Below are positions 8,746 to 17,224 of a stretch of DNA of 64,000 nt, in pieces. Under the pieces are notes generated by a model. That model had not been told where the DNA came from, did not search any database, and saw only the letters and a program-made list of their open reading frames with translations. The first letter of the stretch is position 1; each line of letters opens with the position of its first letter. The position numbers were made by a program, and so were the translations under genes. Where the stretch lies: positions 35,335 through 99,334 of the forward strand of contig BDTG01000027.1 of NCBI GenBank assembly GCA_002897695.1, in the 5' to 3' direction. This DNA is from a bacterium BMS3Abin14 (GTDB taxonomy: Bacteria; BMS3Abin14).

Positions 8746-9852
8746 CCGAGTGTCTCCATCAGGTAGGCGTGGATAAATCCATCCAGATCGCCATCCAGGA
8801 CCGCATCGGCGTTACCGGACTCGTAACCTGTCCTGTGATCCTTGACCATCCTGTACGGGTGAAGAACGTAGCTTCGTATCTGGCTGCCCCAGGCGATCTC
8901 TTTTTTCCCTTCCTGAAGCTTTGCAAACTTCTCATCCCTTTCACGCTTGGCCCGCTCAAAGAGCCTTGCACGGAGGATTCGCATGGCGGTGGCCCTGTTT
9001 TTGTGCTGCGACCTCTCGTTCTGGCAGGTAACGACAATCCCTGTCGGAAGATGGGTGATCCTGACGGCCGAGTCCGTCACATTGACATGCTGCCCCCCGG
9101 CTCCACTGGACCTGTAGGTGTCTATCCGAAGATCCTTCTCCTCAATTTCCACTTCCATGTCATCCTCAACCTCAGGGTAAACGAAGACCGAGGCAAAAGA
9201 GGTATGCCGCCGTTTATTGGCATCGAACGGGGAGATGCGAACCAGACGATGAACCCCGATTTCCGCCTTCAGATAACCGAAAGCGTAGTCTCCTTCAACT
9301 GCGATGGTGGCGCTTTTTATCCCTGCCTCCTCAGCAGCCTGAAGGTCGAGTATTTCCGAGACGAACCCCCTGCGCTCAACCCATCGGACGTACATGCGGA
9401 AGAGGGTCTGCGCCCAATCCTGCGACTCGACTCCGCCGGCGCCCGGGTTGATGGTCAACAGCGCATTCCTCGAATCCGCCTCATCACCGAGGAGCGACTC
9501 AAACTCCAGCTCAGAGAGGGCTTTTTCCGCGTCCTCAAGGAGGGGAATGTACTCTTTCAGGAGAGCGGGGCATCCCTCCTTGTCCTCTTCCATAAGTTCG
9601 GCGGCGGCGCCAAGATCATCAAGCATTCCCCTGATGCGTCCGGATCTGTCGATTTCCCTCCTGAGCCGGCTGATCTCTCTGGTCTTTACCTGTGCACTCT
9701 CCTGGTCCTTCCAGAAATCCGGGTCGATGGTATCTTTCTCGAGCTGCTTCAGCCTGGATGCCTTTCCAGCCAGGTCAAAGATGCCTCCCGAAGGAGTCCA
9801 GCTTTTCCGCTGCATTGCCTATGGCGAGTTTGAATCCTTCCAGATTTTCCAT
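8742..9852 (-). CDS. prfB: Peptide chain release factor 2, made by programmed +1 frameshift
   Basis: RF2 releases peptides at UGA and UAA. The main frame carries the family motifs, including GAGGVESQDWAQ, SSGAGGQHVNVTDSAVRITH (GGQ catalytic loop) and the C-terminal region. A conventional call would begin at 9815, but the natural start is an ATG at 9852: a 25-codon zero frame (starting MENLEGFKLAIG) ends at CTT-TGA (9780-9775), and a +1 slip continues with DLAGKASRL. The total is 369 residues, close to the 365 of E. coli. A GGGAGG element lies three bases before CTT, as in known prfB autoregulatory sites. The zero-frame start overlaps the end of lnt by 34 bases. Confidence 0.94.
9774..9789 (-). 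promoter_or_regulatory. prfB programmed +1 frameshift site
   Basis: On the minus strand it reads GGGAGG (9789-9784), three bases, CTT (9780-9778), TGA (9777-9775), C. The internal Shine-Dalgarno-like run, the three-base spacing and CUU-UGA-C match the established RF2 recoding signal, which lets low RF2 levels raise their own synthesis. Confidence 0.93.
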
Positions 9853-11360
9853 GGTCTTCTCCTTGTCACTGATAGTTTTCTTAAAGCAAATAATAATATC
9901 ACAAAGGCGGAAATATAGACAATCAGGTCGCCAGACCGATTATAAAAGGTCCTCTTCCCGCCCGTTTCCAGCGTGGCGGTAATGGTTCCCCTCTGAAAAA
10001 GGCCAATGGACTTGACCATGCGCCCTTTTCTATCAAAAATCGCCGAGATACCCGTATTGGCTGCCCTGATAAGTGGGACGCCATTTTCGGCCGCCCTTAC
10101 GGCAGATGCCGCGAGATGCTGTCGCGGCCCCCATGTTTTTCCAAACCAGGCATCGTTGGTTAAATTCAGAAGAATTCCAGCCCCACGGCGAACCTCCTCA
10201 CGGGCCAGATAGGGAAACGTGGATTCAAAACAGATCAGGGTTCCAGCCGGAACAGGCGTAGTGAAAGGCCCCTTCATGCCACCCGAAGCGAATTCCCCAG
10301 CCCCGGGGACCATCTTCTCCAGAAAGCCCAGGACGCGATGGAATGGAATATATTCCCCGAATGGCACGAGCTTGATCTTGTCGTACCATTCCTCACCACC
10401 GTCAGGCTCGACATGGTATGCGCGGTTTAGATAGATTACTTTCCCATCCCTTATGGCGAAAGCAGGACTGCCGAAAACGAGGTCGACATTTTCCTTCCTG
10501 GTAAAATTACGGATCCTGTCAGCAAGATCCATCTCAGTCTGATAATAAAATGTTACAGCGGCCTCGGGCCATACAATAAGATCGGATCCACTGAGGGCTG
10601 CACCGGCTGAAAGACCAAGGTATGTGTCCAGGATATTCTCCTTCATTGACCCTTCCCATTTTATTTCCTGCGGGAAGTCGCCCTGAACAACACTGACCGT
10701 AATCGGGCGCCAAGCTCCTTCGTCCCCCGAAAAATACCCCGGGAGAAGCGCCGCGATGGCCAACACCAGTAAAACGGCGACTCTTGTCAGCAGCCTTCGC
10801 CGGTTTCCATCCACTACGGATTCAATGGCCTCCAGCAGGACAACGCCCGCAAGAACGCTCAGGAAGGATACCCCGAAGACACCCACCACACCGTAGAGAG
10901 GAAGAATCAGCGATGTCCTCCAGAACCCGGAACCGAGAATAAGCCATGGGAAGGGGGCCGGGAATCGGGAGCGGGCCACCTCCGTAAGCACCCATACCGA
11001 GGGAAGGACGATCGCAGGCCACGGGCCCCCTGCCCTTTTGACAAGAGGAACAACCGCTGTAAACGCTCCGGGGTACAGGGCCAGAATAGCGGCCATAAGA
11101 ACGATGGGCAATTGACTCAGTGGAAAGGAAAATCCACCATAACGGGAAAGAGTCCGGGATATCCAGTTAAGGGAAACGAAAAACCAGATCAACCCCGCCA
11201 GCCACCCGTAAAAAAAAGCGCGACCGGCGCCCTGAAACCGAACGGAGAAAAAAAGGGGAACCAACGCAACCGGAGCCAGCCATCCCATGTCCGGCCCCGG
11301 GAAGGTCAGGACCAACAACGCTGATGATGCAAGAATTCCGGCAAGGGGCCCGACCCTCAT
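9819..11360 (-). CDS. lnt: Apolipoprotein N-acyltransferase
   Basis: The 513-residue inner-membrane enzyme adds the third acyl chain to lipoproteins. An N-terminal part of about 190 residues holds several hydrophobic helices. It is followed by a periplasmic nitrilase-like domain whose catalytic Glu, Lys and Cys lie in IVWPEAAVTF, IKLVPFGEYIP and TLICFESTFP. A final C-terminal helix (LIVYISAFVILLFALRKL) ends the protein. Its presence shows a Gram-negative envelope. It starts where corC stops (shared base 11360), and its end overlaps the prfB start. Confidence 0.94.
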   Translation of the reverse strand: MRVGPLAGILASSALLVLTFPGPDMGWLAPVALVPLFFSVRFQGAGRAFFYGWLAGLIWFFVSLNWISRTLSRYGGFSFPLSQLPIVLMAAILALYPGAFTAVVPLVKRAGGPWPAIVLPSVWVLTEVARSRFPAPFPWLILGSGFWRTSLILPLYGVVGVFGVSFLSVLAGVVLLEAIESVVDGNRRRLLTRVAVLLVLAIAALLPGYFSGDEGAWRPITVSVVQGDFPQEIKWEGSMKENILDTYLGLSAGAALSGSDLIVWPEAAVTFYYQTEMDLADRIRNFTRKENVDLVFGSPAFAIRDGKVIYLNRAYHVEPDGGEEWYDKIKLVPFGEYIPFHRVLGFLEKMVPGAGEFASGGMKGPFTTPVPAGTLICFESTFPYLAREEVRRGAGILLNLTNDAWFGKTWGPRQHLAASAVRAAENGVPLIRAANTGISAIFDRKGRMVKSIGLFQRGTITATLETGGKRTFYNRSGDLIVYISAFVILLFALRKLSVTRRRPWKIWKDSNSP

Positions 11361-12196
11361 TATTTTTCAAAATCTCCGCTTTGCGACTTTGTCACCAGTA
11401 TCCTGGTGACCTTTCTGGCATCGGCCTCCTCAATTGAAAAACGGAGGGAACCCACATCACACTGCTCTCCACGCACGGGCACATGTCCCATAGTATGGCT
11501 TACAAACCCGCCCAAGGTATCGTAATCACCCCTTGTAAGGGACACACCCACTTCGTTCTCGAAATCCTCAATGTGAAACCGCGCGTCGAAAATATACTTT
11601 CCCTCATCCAGTTTGGAAAAAGAGAGCTGTTCCTCTGTGTCGTACTCATCCTGGATATCCCCGACTATCTCTTCAAGGATATCCTCAATGGTAATGAGGC
11701 CGGCAGTCCCGCCGTACTCGTCGACCGCCACGGCCATGTGAACCCTCCTGGACTTGAACTCCTTTAAAAGATCCCCGATCGTCTTTCCCTCCGGGATAAA
11801 ATAGGCCTTATGAAAGATACTCCCAAGGTTGACTTCGTCGGGTGTGCTGCCCCAGTACTTGAGAAGATCCTTCGCGTAGAGGATCCCAAGGATGTGATCG
11901 ATATCTCCATCATAAACCGGGATTCGACTGTGGCCCGCGGTGATAATCGTCTCAAGAACCTGTTTGAGGGGCAAATCCTTCTCAATGGATACGATATCGG
12001 TTCTGGGGACCATAACCTCCCGCACCCGCGTTTCATCGAGATCCAGGACGGCATCAATCATGGCGTGTTCGTCCCTGTTGATCACCCCCTCCTGTTCGCC
12101 TTCCTCGATGAGGTTCTGAATCTCCTCCTCCGTGACGTGCAGGCCGAAAAGCCTTCGCCCGAATGTTTTCAACTGCATGGCAATCCGCCTCAGCAC
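11360..12196 (-). CDS. CorC/HlyC-type CBS-domain protein
   Basis: The 278-residue soluble protein lacks the membrane DUF21 part. The N-terminus (LHVTEEEIQNLIEEGEQEG...) leads into two CBS domains (about 65-185; REVMVPRTDIVSI and VDEYGGTAGLITIEDILEEI) and a C-terminal CorC_HlyC domain (about 195-278; LTRGDYDTLGGFVSHTMGHV). Such proteins are linked to Mg/Co efflux or ribosome-associated roles. It sits between ybeY and lnt, an arrangement widespread in proteobacteria. An internal ATG at residue 7 is an alternative start. Confidence 0.88.
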   Translation of the reverse strand: MLRRIAMQLKTFGRRLFGLHVTEEEIQNLIEEGEQEGVINRDEHAMIDAVLDLDETRVREVMVPRTDIVSIEKDLPLKQVLETIITAGHSRIPVYDGDIDHILGILYAKDLLKYWGSTPDEVNLGSIFHKAYFIPEGKTIGDLLKEFKSRRVHMAVAVDEYGGTAGLITIEDILEEIVGDIQDEYDTEEQLSFSKLDEGKYIFDARFHIEDFENEVGVSLTRGDYDTLGGFVSHTMGHVPVRGEQCDVGSLRFSIEEADARKVTRILVTKSQSGDFEK

Positions 12197-12226
12197 GGTC
12201 GGACCATAATGTCGGTGGGGTACGGT

Positions 12227-12679
12227 TCAGGGGACATATCTGTCTTCCATCTTTCTCATGGCATCCGCCTCTTCCTCGCTGCCCTCATGGTCATATCCGA
12301 GAAGGTGGAGAACGCCATGGGTCAACAGCCTTCGAAGTTCCGCATCCAGTTCCGTTCCGAACTCACGCGCCTGCTTTTTGGCACGATCCATTGAGATCAC
12401 CACGTCCCCGAGAAGGCACGGCGCTCCTTCGAAGGGCAGGGTCTCGCCTTCCTGCTGGGAAAAGGACAGGACATCAGTCGCACTGTCGATACCACGGTAT
12501 TCCCGGTTAAGCTCCCTGATCTGTGCATCATCGGTTAAATAGAGGCTTAGTTCTCCATCAAGTCTGCCCAAGTCTTTTAATATTATGGAGGCCAGGGTCT
12601 TCAGCATCCTCATGTGCGGTTTCGACCCGGTGGTTTTGCTCCCTGTCAGAACCGTTGGTCTTTCTTCTTTTTTTGTCAT
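12227..12679 (-). CDS. ybeY: Endoribonuclease YbeY (rRNA maturation)
   Basis: The zinc-site signature HGVLHLLGYDH and the preceding IRELNREYRGIDSATDVLSF identify YbeY, a metal-dependent RNase in 16S rRNA 3' processing and ribosome quality control. I chose the ATG at 12679 (150 residues, near the 155 of E. coli) because GAGGAAAAGG lies just before it. This start overlaps the end of the 7TM-HD gene by about 120 bases in another frame. A start at 12613 would shorten the N-terminal strand, and a longer open frame to 12766 has no support. The order phoH, HD gene, ybeY, corC, lnt is conserved in many deltaproteobacteria. Confidence 0.9.
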   Translation of the reverse strand: MTKKEERPTVLTGSKTTGSKPHMRMLKTLASIILKDLGRLDGELSLYLTDDAQIRELNREYRGIDSATDVLSFSQQEGETLPFEGAPCLLGDVVISMDRAKKQAREFGTELDAELRRLLTHGVLHLLGYDHEGSEEEADAMRKMEDRYVP

Positions 12680-15053
12680 CCTTTTCCTCAGCGTTGGCCC
12701 GAAGGTCCGGATAGTCAATCCTGTGATGGAAAATTCCGGTAATTGTCCTGGTAAAGCTTTTGGCAATCTGATGAAGGTCCCTGAGGGTCAGGTCTGATTC
12801 ATCCAGTTGCCCATCAATGAAGACATCGTTGATAATCTTCTGGACCAGTCCGCGAATCCTGGCGGGGGTGGGATCAGTCAGGACCTTGGAGGCAGCCTCA
12901 ACGGCGTCGGCCAGCATTATAAGCGCCGCCTCGCGGCTTTGCGGCTTGGGGCCAAAATAGCGAAAATCCCTTTCATCCACGGTCTGGACGGATGGGTCCT
13001 CCTTCTCCTTGGCCTTATTGAAAAAGAAGGTTATCAGGCGGGTGCCGTGATGCTGTTTGATGATATCCACTATCCTCCTGGGGAGGTGTTGTTCCCGCGC
13101 AACCTCCATGCCGTCCTTTACGTGGGCGGTGAGGATCAGGGCGCTCATGCTGGGTGAAAGTTTTTCATGGCGATTGCCCCGGCTTTCCTGATTTTCCACA
13201 AAATATTCGGGTTTATTAATCTTGCCCACATCATGATACAGGGCAGCAACCTTGGTCAGAAGCGGATTGGCCCCGATCTCCTCAGCGGCGGCTTCCGCCA
13301 GCGACCCAACAAGAACGCTGTGATGGTAACTTCCCGGGGCTCTCAGGATCATCTTCTTGAGAATGGGCTGATTGAGGTTTGCGAGTTCCATGAGCTTCAT
13401 GTCGGTAGCCACCCGGAAACCCGATTCCATAACGGGGAGGGCAAGGGAGACAATGAGAGCGGCAACAATTCCGCCTCCCAGAGCGAAGGGCAAATGCCAG
13501 AGGGTTCCGATGTTAAAAAGCCCACCGTCCTTGAGTGCGTTGACGAGAGCAAGAAGAACGCTTGCCCCTCCTACTGCGAGGCCGGCCTTGACGAGTGACG
13601 ACCTTTGACGGCAGTGAATAACACTGAAGGATGCGACCACCCCGCCGATGAATGAATACAGGAAGGTCATCAGGCTCCATTCTGTCAGCAGACCGGAAAA
13701 AATGGATGTGACACCGGCGACTACGAAGCCCACGCTCACAGGAAAAAGCGTTGCGGCAATCATCGCTCCTGCGGAAAACGGCACTACGAGCGTTAAGGTC
13801 GCCAGGGTCAGACCGGTATAAGTGGTGGCAAGCGCCTGGACGAAAGCAAGGGAACCTTTTATCAAAATCATCTGCAGGACAATAATTACCACAAGGATCA
13901 CGAGGCTTTGCATATCCATTGCCACCTTCCGATCGACCCGCGAAAGGATTCGGAAGAAGACAAAAAGGACAATGGCCACCAGGATAAAAAGTCCAAGAAT
14001 AAGTGTCAGCCGCCCCTGGTTGGGGCCGGAGTGACTCAGTGCGTGGATCTTGACAATTTTTTCGTCGGACAGGGGATCACCGGCCCGGACAATGACCTCT
14101 CCACGTTTCACCTGAAGGTAGACCGGTTTCGCCTCTGCGACCGCCTTGGCCTTGCGCGACTCGGTTGCGGAGCGGTTGAAAGTAAAGTTGGGGCGCACCA
14201 GATCCTGTGCCAGAGCCTCAAGAAGCTTCCTGAGCTTAAGTTCCTGTCTGGTCCACTTAACGGAGGAAAACACCTTTTTTACCCGGGCTCTTGCGGCTTT
14301 TTGAGAGAGGATGCTGGCAAAATCGTCCAGAACCATCTCCTGCCTGACCGCATCCAGCGTCCTGACCGTTACCCCTCTGCCCCGCTCTTTGAGAAGAAGC
14401 TCCCTGTTTGAAACGATCCCCATCCCGCGGATAGGCTGCAGGGACTCCAACAGGATTTTCTGGCTTCTCTCGCTGAACCCATCCTTAAGAAGGGGGGCCA
14501 TCTGTTCCAGAGAGACCCCGATTGACATGGATTCAATGAATTTCCCAACAGGTCCTTTCCTGGCCTCCTCAGCCTGTTTCCTGAACAGGTCGAGCTCCTC
14601 TTGAATCTGCGGCCTCGAATCCTTCGGGGCGTTACGGTACCTTCTTATCAGTTCCTCTTCCACGTTCTGCTGATCCGTGATGAGGTTCCGCATCTTCTGG
14701 AAAAAAAGTTTAATTTTATTGGTTGTCTCCAGGTCCTGCTTGCGATCGAAATCGTAGACAGCGAGGACCGATGCCTCAGCCTCCAGTCTTCTTGCCTGAG
14801 TGGAGGCCTCATCCACCACGAGAATCGACTTGGACGCCTTGATGTCGCTTTTCGCTATGTCACCTACCTGGTAATCCGCGTTCCGCGGCTGTCGGAAAGG
14901 TATGAGGATGTAGGTGATAAGCAAAACGGTAACCCAGAACAGGACAGACCACTGGACATCCCGGTCCCATTCCAACAACCACTTTACCCTGAAGAACCCG
15001 AGCCCCGATCCGGACCGTTTTCCCTCTTTTGCAGGCGCCTGCGATTTGGGCAT
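12558..15053 (-). CDS. 7TM-HD membrane phosphohydrolase (PgpH-type HDIG protein)
   Basis: The 831-residue protein has an N-terminal helix (about 34-52), a large extracytoplasmic 7TMR-HDED-like region (about 60-370), a block of about seven hydrophobic helices (about 375-560), and a cytoplasmic HD domain with HHSVLVGSLAEAA and YHDVGKINKPEYF. The HD metal-binding residues are present. The closest characterised relative is PgpH of Listeria, which degrades cyclic di-AMP, but whether this organism makes that nucleotide is not visible. The position between phoH and ybeY is typical. The Lys/Asp/Glu-rich tail overlaps ybeY. Confidence 0.87.
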   Translation of the reverse strand: MPKSQAPAKEGKRSGSGLGFFRVKWLLEWDRDVQWSVLFWVTVLLITYILIPFRQPRNADYQVGDIAKSDIKASKSILVVDEASTQARRLEAEASVLAVYDFDRKQDLETTNKIKLFFQKMRNLITDQQNVEEELIRRYRNAPKDSRPQIQEELDLFRKQAEEARKGPVGKFIESMSIGVSLEQMAPLLKDGFSERSQKILLESLQPIRGMGIVSNRELLLKERGRGVTVRTLDAVRQEMVLDDFASILSQKAARARVKKVFSSVKWTRQELKLRKLLEALAQDLVRPNFTFNRSATESRKAKAVAEAKPVYLQVKRGEVIVRAGDPLSDEKIVKIHALSHSGPNQGRLTLILGLFILVAIVLFVFFRILSRVDRKVAMDMQSLVILVVIIVLQMILIKGSLAFVQALATTYTGLTLATLTLVVPFSAGAMIAATLFPVSVGFVVAGVTSIFSGLLTEWSLMTFLYSFIGGVVASFSVIHCRQRSSLVKAGLAVGGASVLLALVNALKDGGLFNIGTLWHLPFALGGGIVAALIVSLALPVMESGFRVATDMKLMELANLNQPILKKMILRAPGSYHHSVLVGSLAEAAAEEIGANPLLTKVAALYHDVGKINKPEYFVENQESRGNRHEKLSPSMSALILTAHVKDGMEVAREQHLPRRIVDIIKQHHGTRLITFFFNKAKEKEDPSVQTVDERDFRYFGPKPQSREAALIMLADAVEAASKVLTDPTPARIRGLVQKIINDVFIDGQLDESDLTLRDLHQIAKSFTRTITGIFHHRIDYPDLRANAEEKDDKKRRKTNGSDREQNHRVETAHEDAEDPGLHNIKRLGQT

Positions 15054-15054
15054 G

Positions 15055-15999
15055 TCATAGCCCCCTTTTCTCGTATGCTCTTATGACCTGCTGAACAAGC
15101 GGGTGCCGGACTACGTCACCTTCATCGAAGTTCACAAAACTGATCCCTTCGATACCCTGGAGTATTTCCAAAACTTCCACCAGGCCTGAGGAGGATCTAA
15201 CCGGAAGATCGATCTGTGTTATATCCCCCGTTATGACAGCCTTGGAATCAAACCCCAGGCGCGTCAGGAACATCTTCATCTGTTCGGTGGTTGAATTCTG
15301 GGCTTCATCAAGAATTACGAAAGAATCGTTAAGGGTTCGGCCGCGCATGAAAGCCAGAGGGGCTATTTCAATAACCCCCCTGTCGATGAGTTTCAGCGCC
15401 TTCTCGGAGCTGAGCATCTCAAAGAGGGCATCGTATAAAGGTCTGAGGTAGGGGTTGACCTTCTCGTAAATATCTCCAGGAAGAAATCCAAGTTTTTCAC
15501 CGGCCTCAACCGCCGGTCTGGCAAGGATAATTCTGCTTACTTCCTTTCTCACAAGGGCGAGAACCGCCGCAGCCATGGCCAGGTAGGTCTTACCGGTTCC
15601 TGCAGGCCCTACACCAAAAACGATATCGTCTTCCCGTATCTTCTTGAGGTAAAACCTTTGATTGACACTCCTCGGCACGATCGATTTACGGGGAGAAATA
15701 ATGATCGTCTGGGACATTAGCTCCGATAGTTCAGGTTTTTCACCATCCGCAACCTGCCCGAACAATCCCTCAAGCTCCTCGCGTGTAATCCTGGCCCCCC
15801 GATCAACGGTGCTCAGAATATCGCGGATTACCCTTTCCACCTCATCAACTTTTTCAGCCGGCCCTTCCAGAAAGACCTTCTCCCCACGGATGCCGACGCG
15901 AACCCCGGTGAGACTTTCGATGGTTTTCAGGTTGCTGTCCAGGTCCCCGGTCAGCACACGGGCCTGATGTTCATTATCCAGTTTAAGAGCCCTTTTCAC
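15055..15999 (-). CDS. PhoH-like ATPase
   Basis: The 314-residue protein starts with a KH-like region (about 1-75; VRVGIRGEKVFLEGPAEKVD), followed by the PhoH P-loop ATPase with Walker A GPAGTGKTYLAM, FMRGRTLNDSFVILDEAQN (Walker B) and the sensor TGDITQIDLP. Its partners by conserved neighbourhood are the 7TM-HD protein (one-base gap) and YbeY. PhoH proteins are proposed RNA helicase/ATPases working with RNA-processing enzymes; no specific substrate can be read here. Confidence 0.9.
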   Translation of the reverse strand: MKRALKLDNEHQARVLTGDLDSNLKTIESLTGVRVGIRGEKVFLEGPAEKVDEVERVIRDILSTVDRGARITREELEGLFGQVADGEKPELSELMSQTIIISPRKSIVPRSVNQRFYLKKIREDDIVFGVGPAGTGKTYLAMAAAVLALVRKEVSRIILARPAVEAGEKLGFLPGDIYEKVNPYLRPLYDALFEMLSSEKALKLIDRGVIEIAPLAFMRGRTLNDSFVILDEAQNSTTEQMKMFLTRLGFDSKAVITGDITQIDLPVRSSSGLVEVLEILQGIEGISFVNFDEGDVVRHPLVQQVIRAYEKRGL

Positions 16000-16017
16000 C
16001 AGTAAACCTCTAAGTCA

Positions 16018-17220
16018 TCAATCTTCCGGCGACTCGATAACCGGACCGTTTTCAGATGCCCTCACGGTGTAGGGTTGGGCGAAGGGATAGGTAGCGTCCG
16101 ATGGCAAAATGAATTCGCTTTGGACAAGGTCTCCGACAGCCGCGGGATAAACCCCCTTTTCAAGCCGGTAGACATGCATGGCGAGATTCAGGCGTAATGT
16201 CTGTGCCTCGCTGACGGACCTTCTTATCATCACAGCTTTTTCGGATGTCATCCTTGAGAAGAGAAGAAGACGGTAGCCGGAAATGCTCAAGACCGAAAAA
16301 GCGGCAAAGAGCACGCCGGAAAGCACCGCAAATGTCATGAACATGGGAAAAAGCCTTTTTCCCGCCTGCCCCTTTCCCTCTTTTTCGATAGCCCTGGGCG
16401 TTGACGCAGGCGTCTTGACGGGCTTGACAAGACCGAACCCAAGGAGGTCAACAACGCTCCTGGCGGCCTCAAAATCACCTAGAAGTGATCTATATGCAAT
16501 ATCACCAACCGTCCATTGGCCATCGATGAGATCAAAAACCATCTCCTGGTCGGCGGTGAGCAGGGTTTTATCCCCATCGTACGGTTTGGGCTTTTCCTCT
16601 CCGAAAATGTCGATATCGGACATATCCTCTTTTACCTGAGCACTCATCTGAGATCTTCTGAGAATCTTATCCTCTGCCTCCGGAAGCCTGGTGAACACCA
16701 TGTCCAACGAGGGAATCTTCCCCTTGATGCCAGGCCATTCATCGATTATTCGAGCTGCCTCCATGAGCACAAATTCCGCCGCCAGGGGGGTCAACAGTTG
16801 CGTGTCGTAACTGACGTTCCCTCCTTCAAAACGGTAGTTTCCGCTTGTCCACTGGAATATTTTGAATAGGGTTTCCCTGATCTGAAAGGTCAGGACCGCT
16901 TTAAACTGTTCGGGAGTAATGTATCCCTTTTCCTGGATGATATTGCCGAGTTTCTTCATGGTCCGTACCTGTTCCTGGAGGACGTCATCGAGTTGCATTC
17001 GGTCAACCAGGCCGGATTTGAGAAGAATATCTCCAATCCTCTCTTTGGCAAGGGTCTTTGCGGTTCCGGATTCGGCATTCACAACTTTTCCCAGGTCGAA
17101 GGTTACGGCAACCCTCTTCCCTTTGTCCTCCAGGTGGAGGATCCCCGTCTTTCTCTGATGGGAAATAAGCTGAAAAATATCGGAGAGACCGAAATCCTTG
17201 AGAGTGCCCTTGAGCGCCAT
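16018..17220 (-). CDS. DUF4388 domain protein with C-terminal membrane anchor
   Basis: The start is at MALKGTLKDFGLSDIFQLI (17220), because DUF4388 begins there and the base gap to the upstream TPR gene is four; a longer open frame would overlap that gene by over 130 bases. The protein has 400 residues: DUF4388 at 1-100, a middle region (about 100-270) rich in charged residues with EQVRTMKKLGNIIQEKGYIT (resembling a GspE-N/MshEN-like helical repeat), a transmembrane segment near 295-320 (MFMTFAVLSGVLFAAFSVL) and an external tail. It is the second DUF4388 protein in the window. Function is unknown, and pairing with the TPR protein is inferred from adjacency. Confidence 0.75.
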   Translation of the reverse strand: MALKGTLKDFGLSDIFQLISHQRKTGILHLEDKGKRVAVTFDLGKVVNAESGTAKTLAKERIGDILLKSGLVDRMQLDDVLQEQVRTMKKLGNIIQEKGYITPEQFKAVLTFQIRETLFKIFQWTSGNYRFEGGNVSYDTQLLTPLAAEFVLMEAARIIDEWPGIKGKIPSLDMVFTRLPEAEDKILRRSQMSAQVKEDMSDIDIFGEEKPKPYDGDKTLLTADQEMVFDLIDGQWTVGDIAYRSLLGDFEAARSVVDLLGFGLVKPVKTPASTPRAIEKEGKGQAGKRLFPMFMTFAVLSGVLFAAFSVLSISGYRLLLFSRMTSEKAVMIRRSVSEAQTLRLNLAMHVYRLEKGVYPAAVGDLVQSEFILPSDATYPFAQPYTVRASENGPVIESPED

Positions 17221-17224
17221 AACC

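Noticed and set aside
8769-9833. Rightward open frame (354 codons) opposite prfB
   Set aside because: It is antisense to the clear RF2 gene and shows no protein-like motifs.
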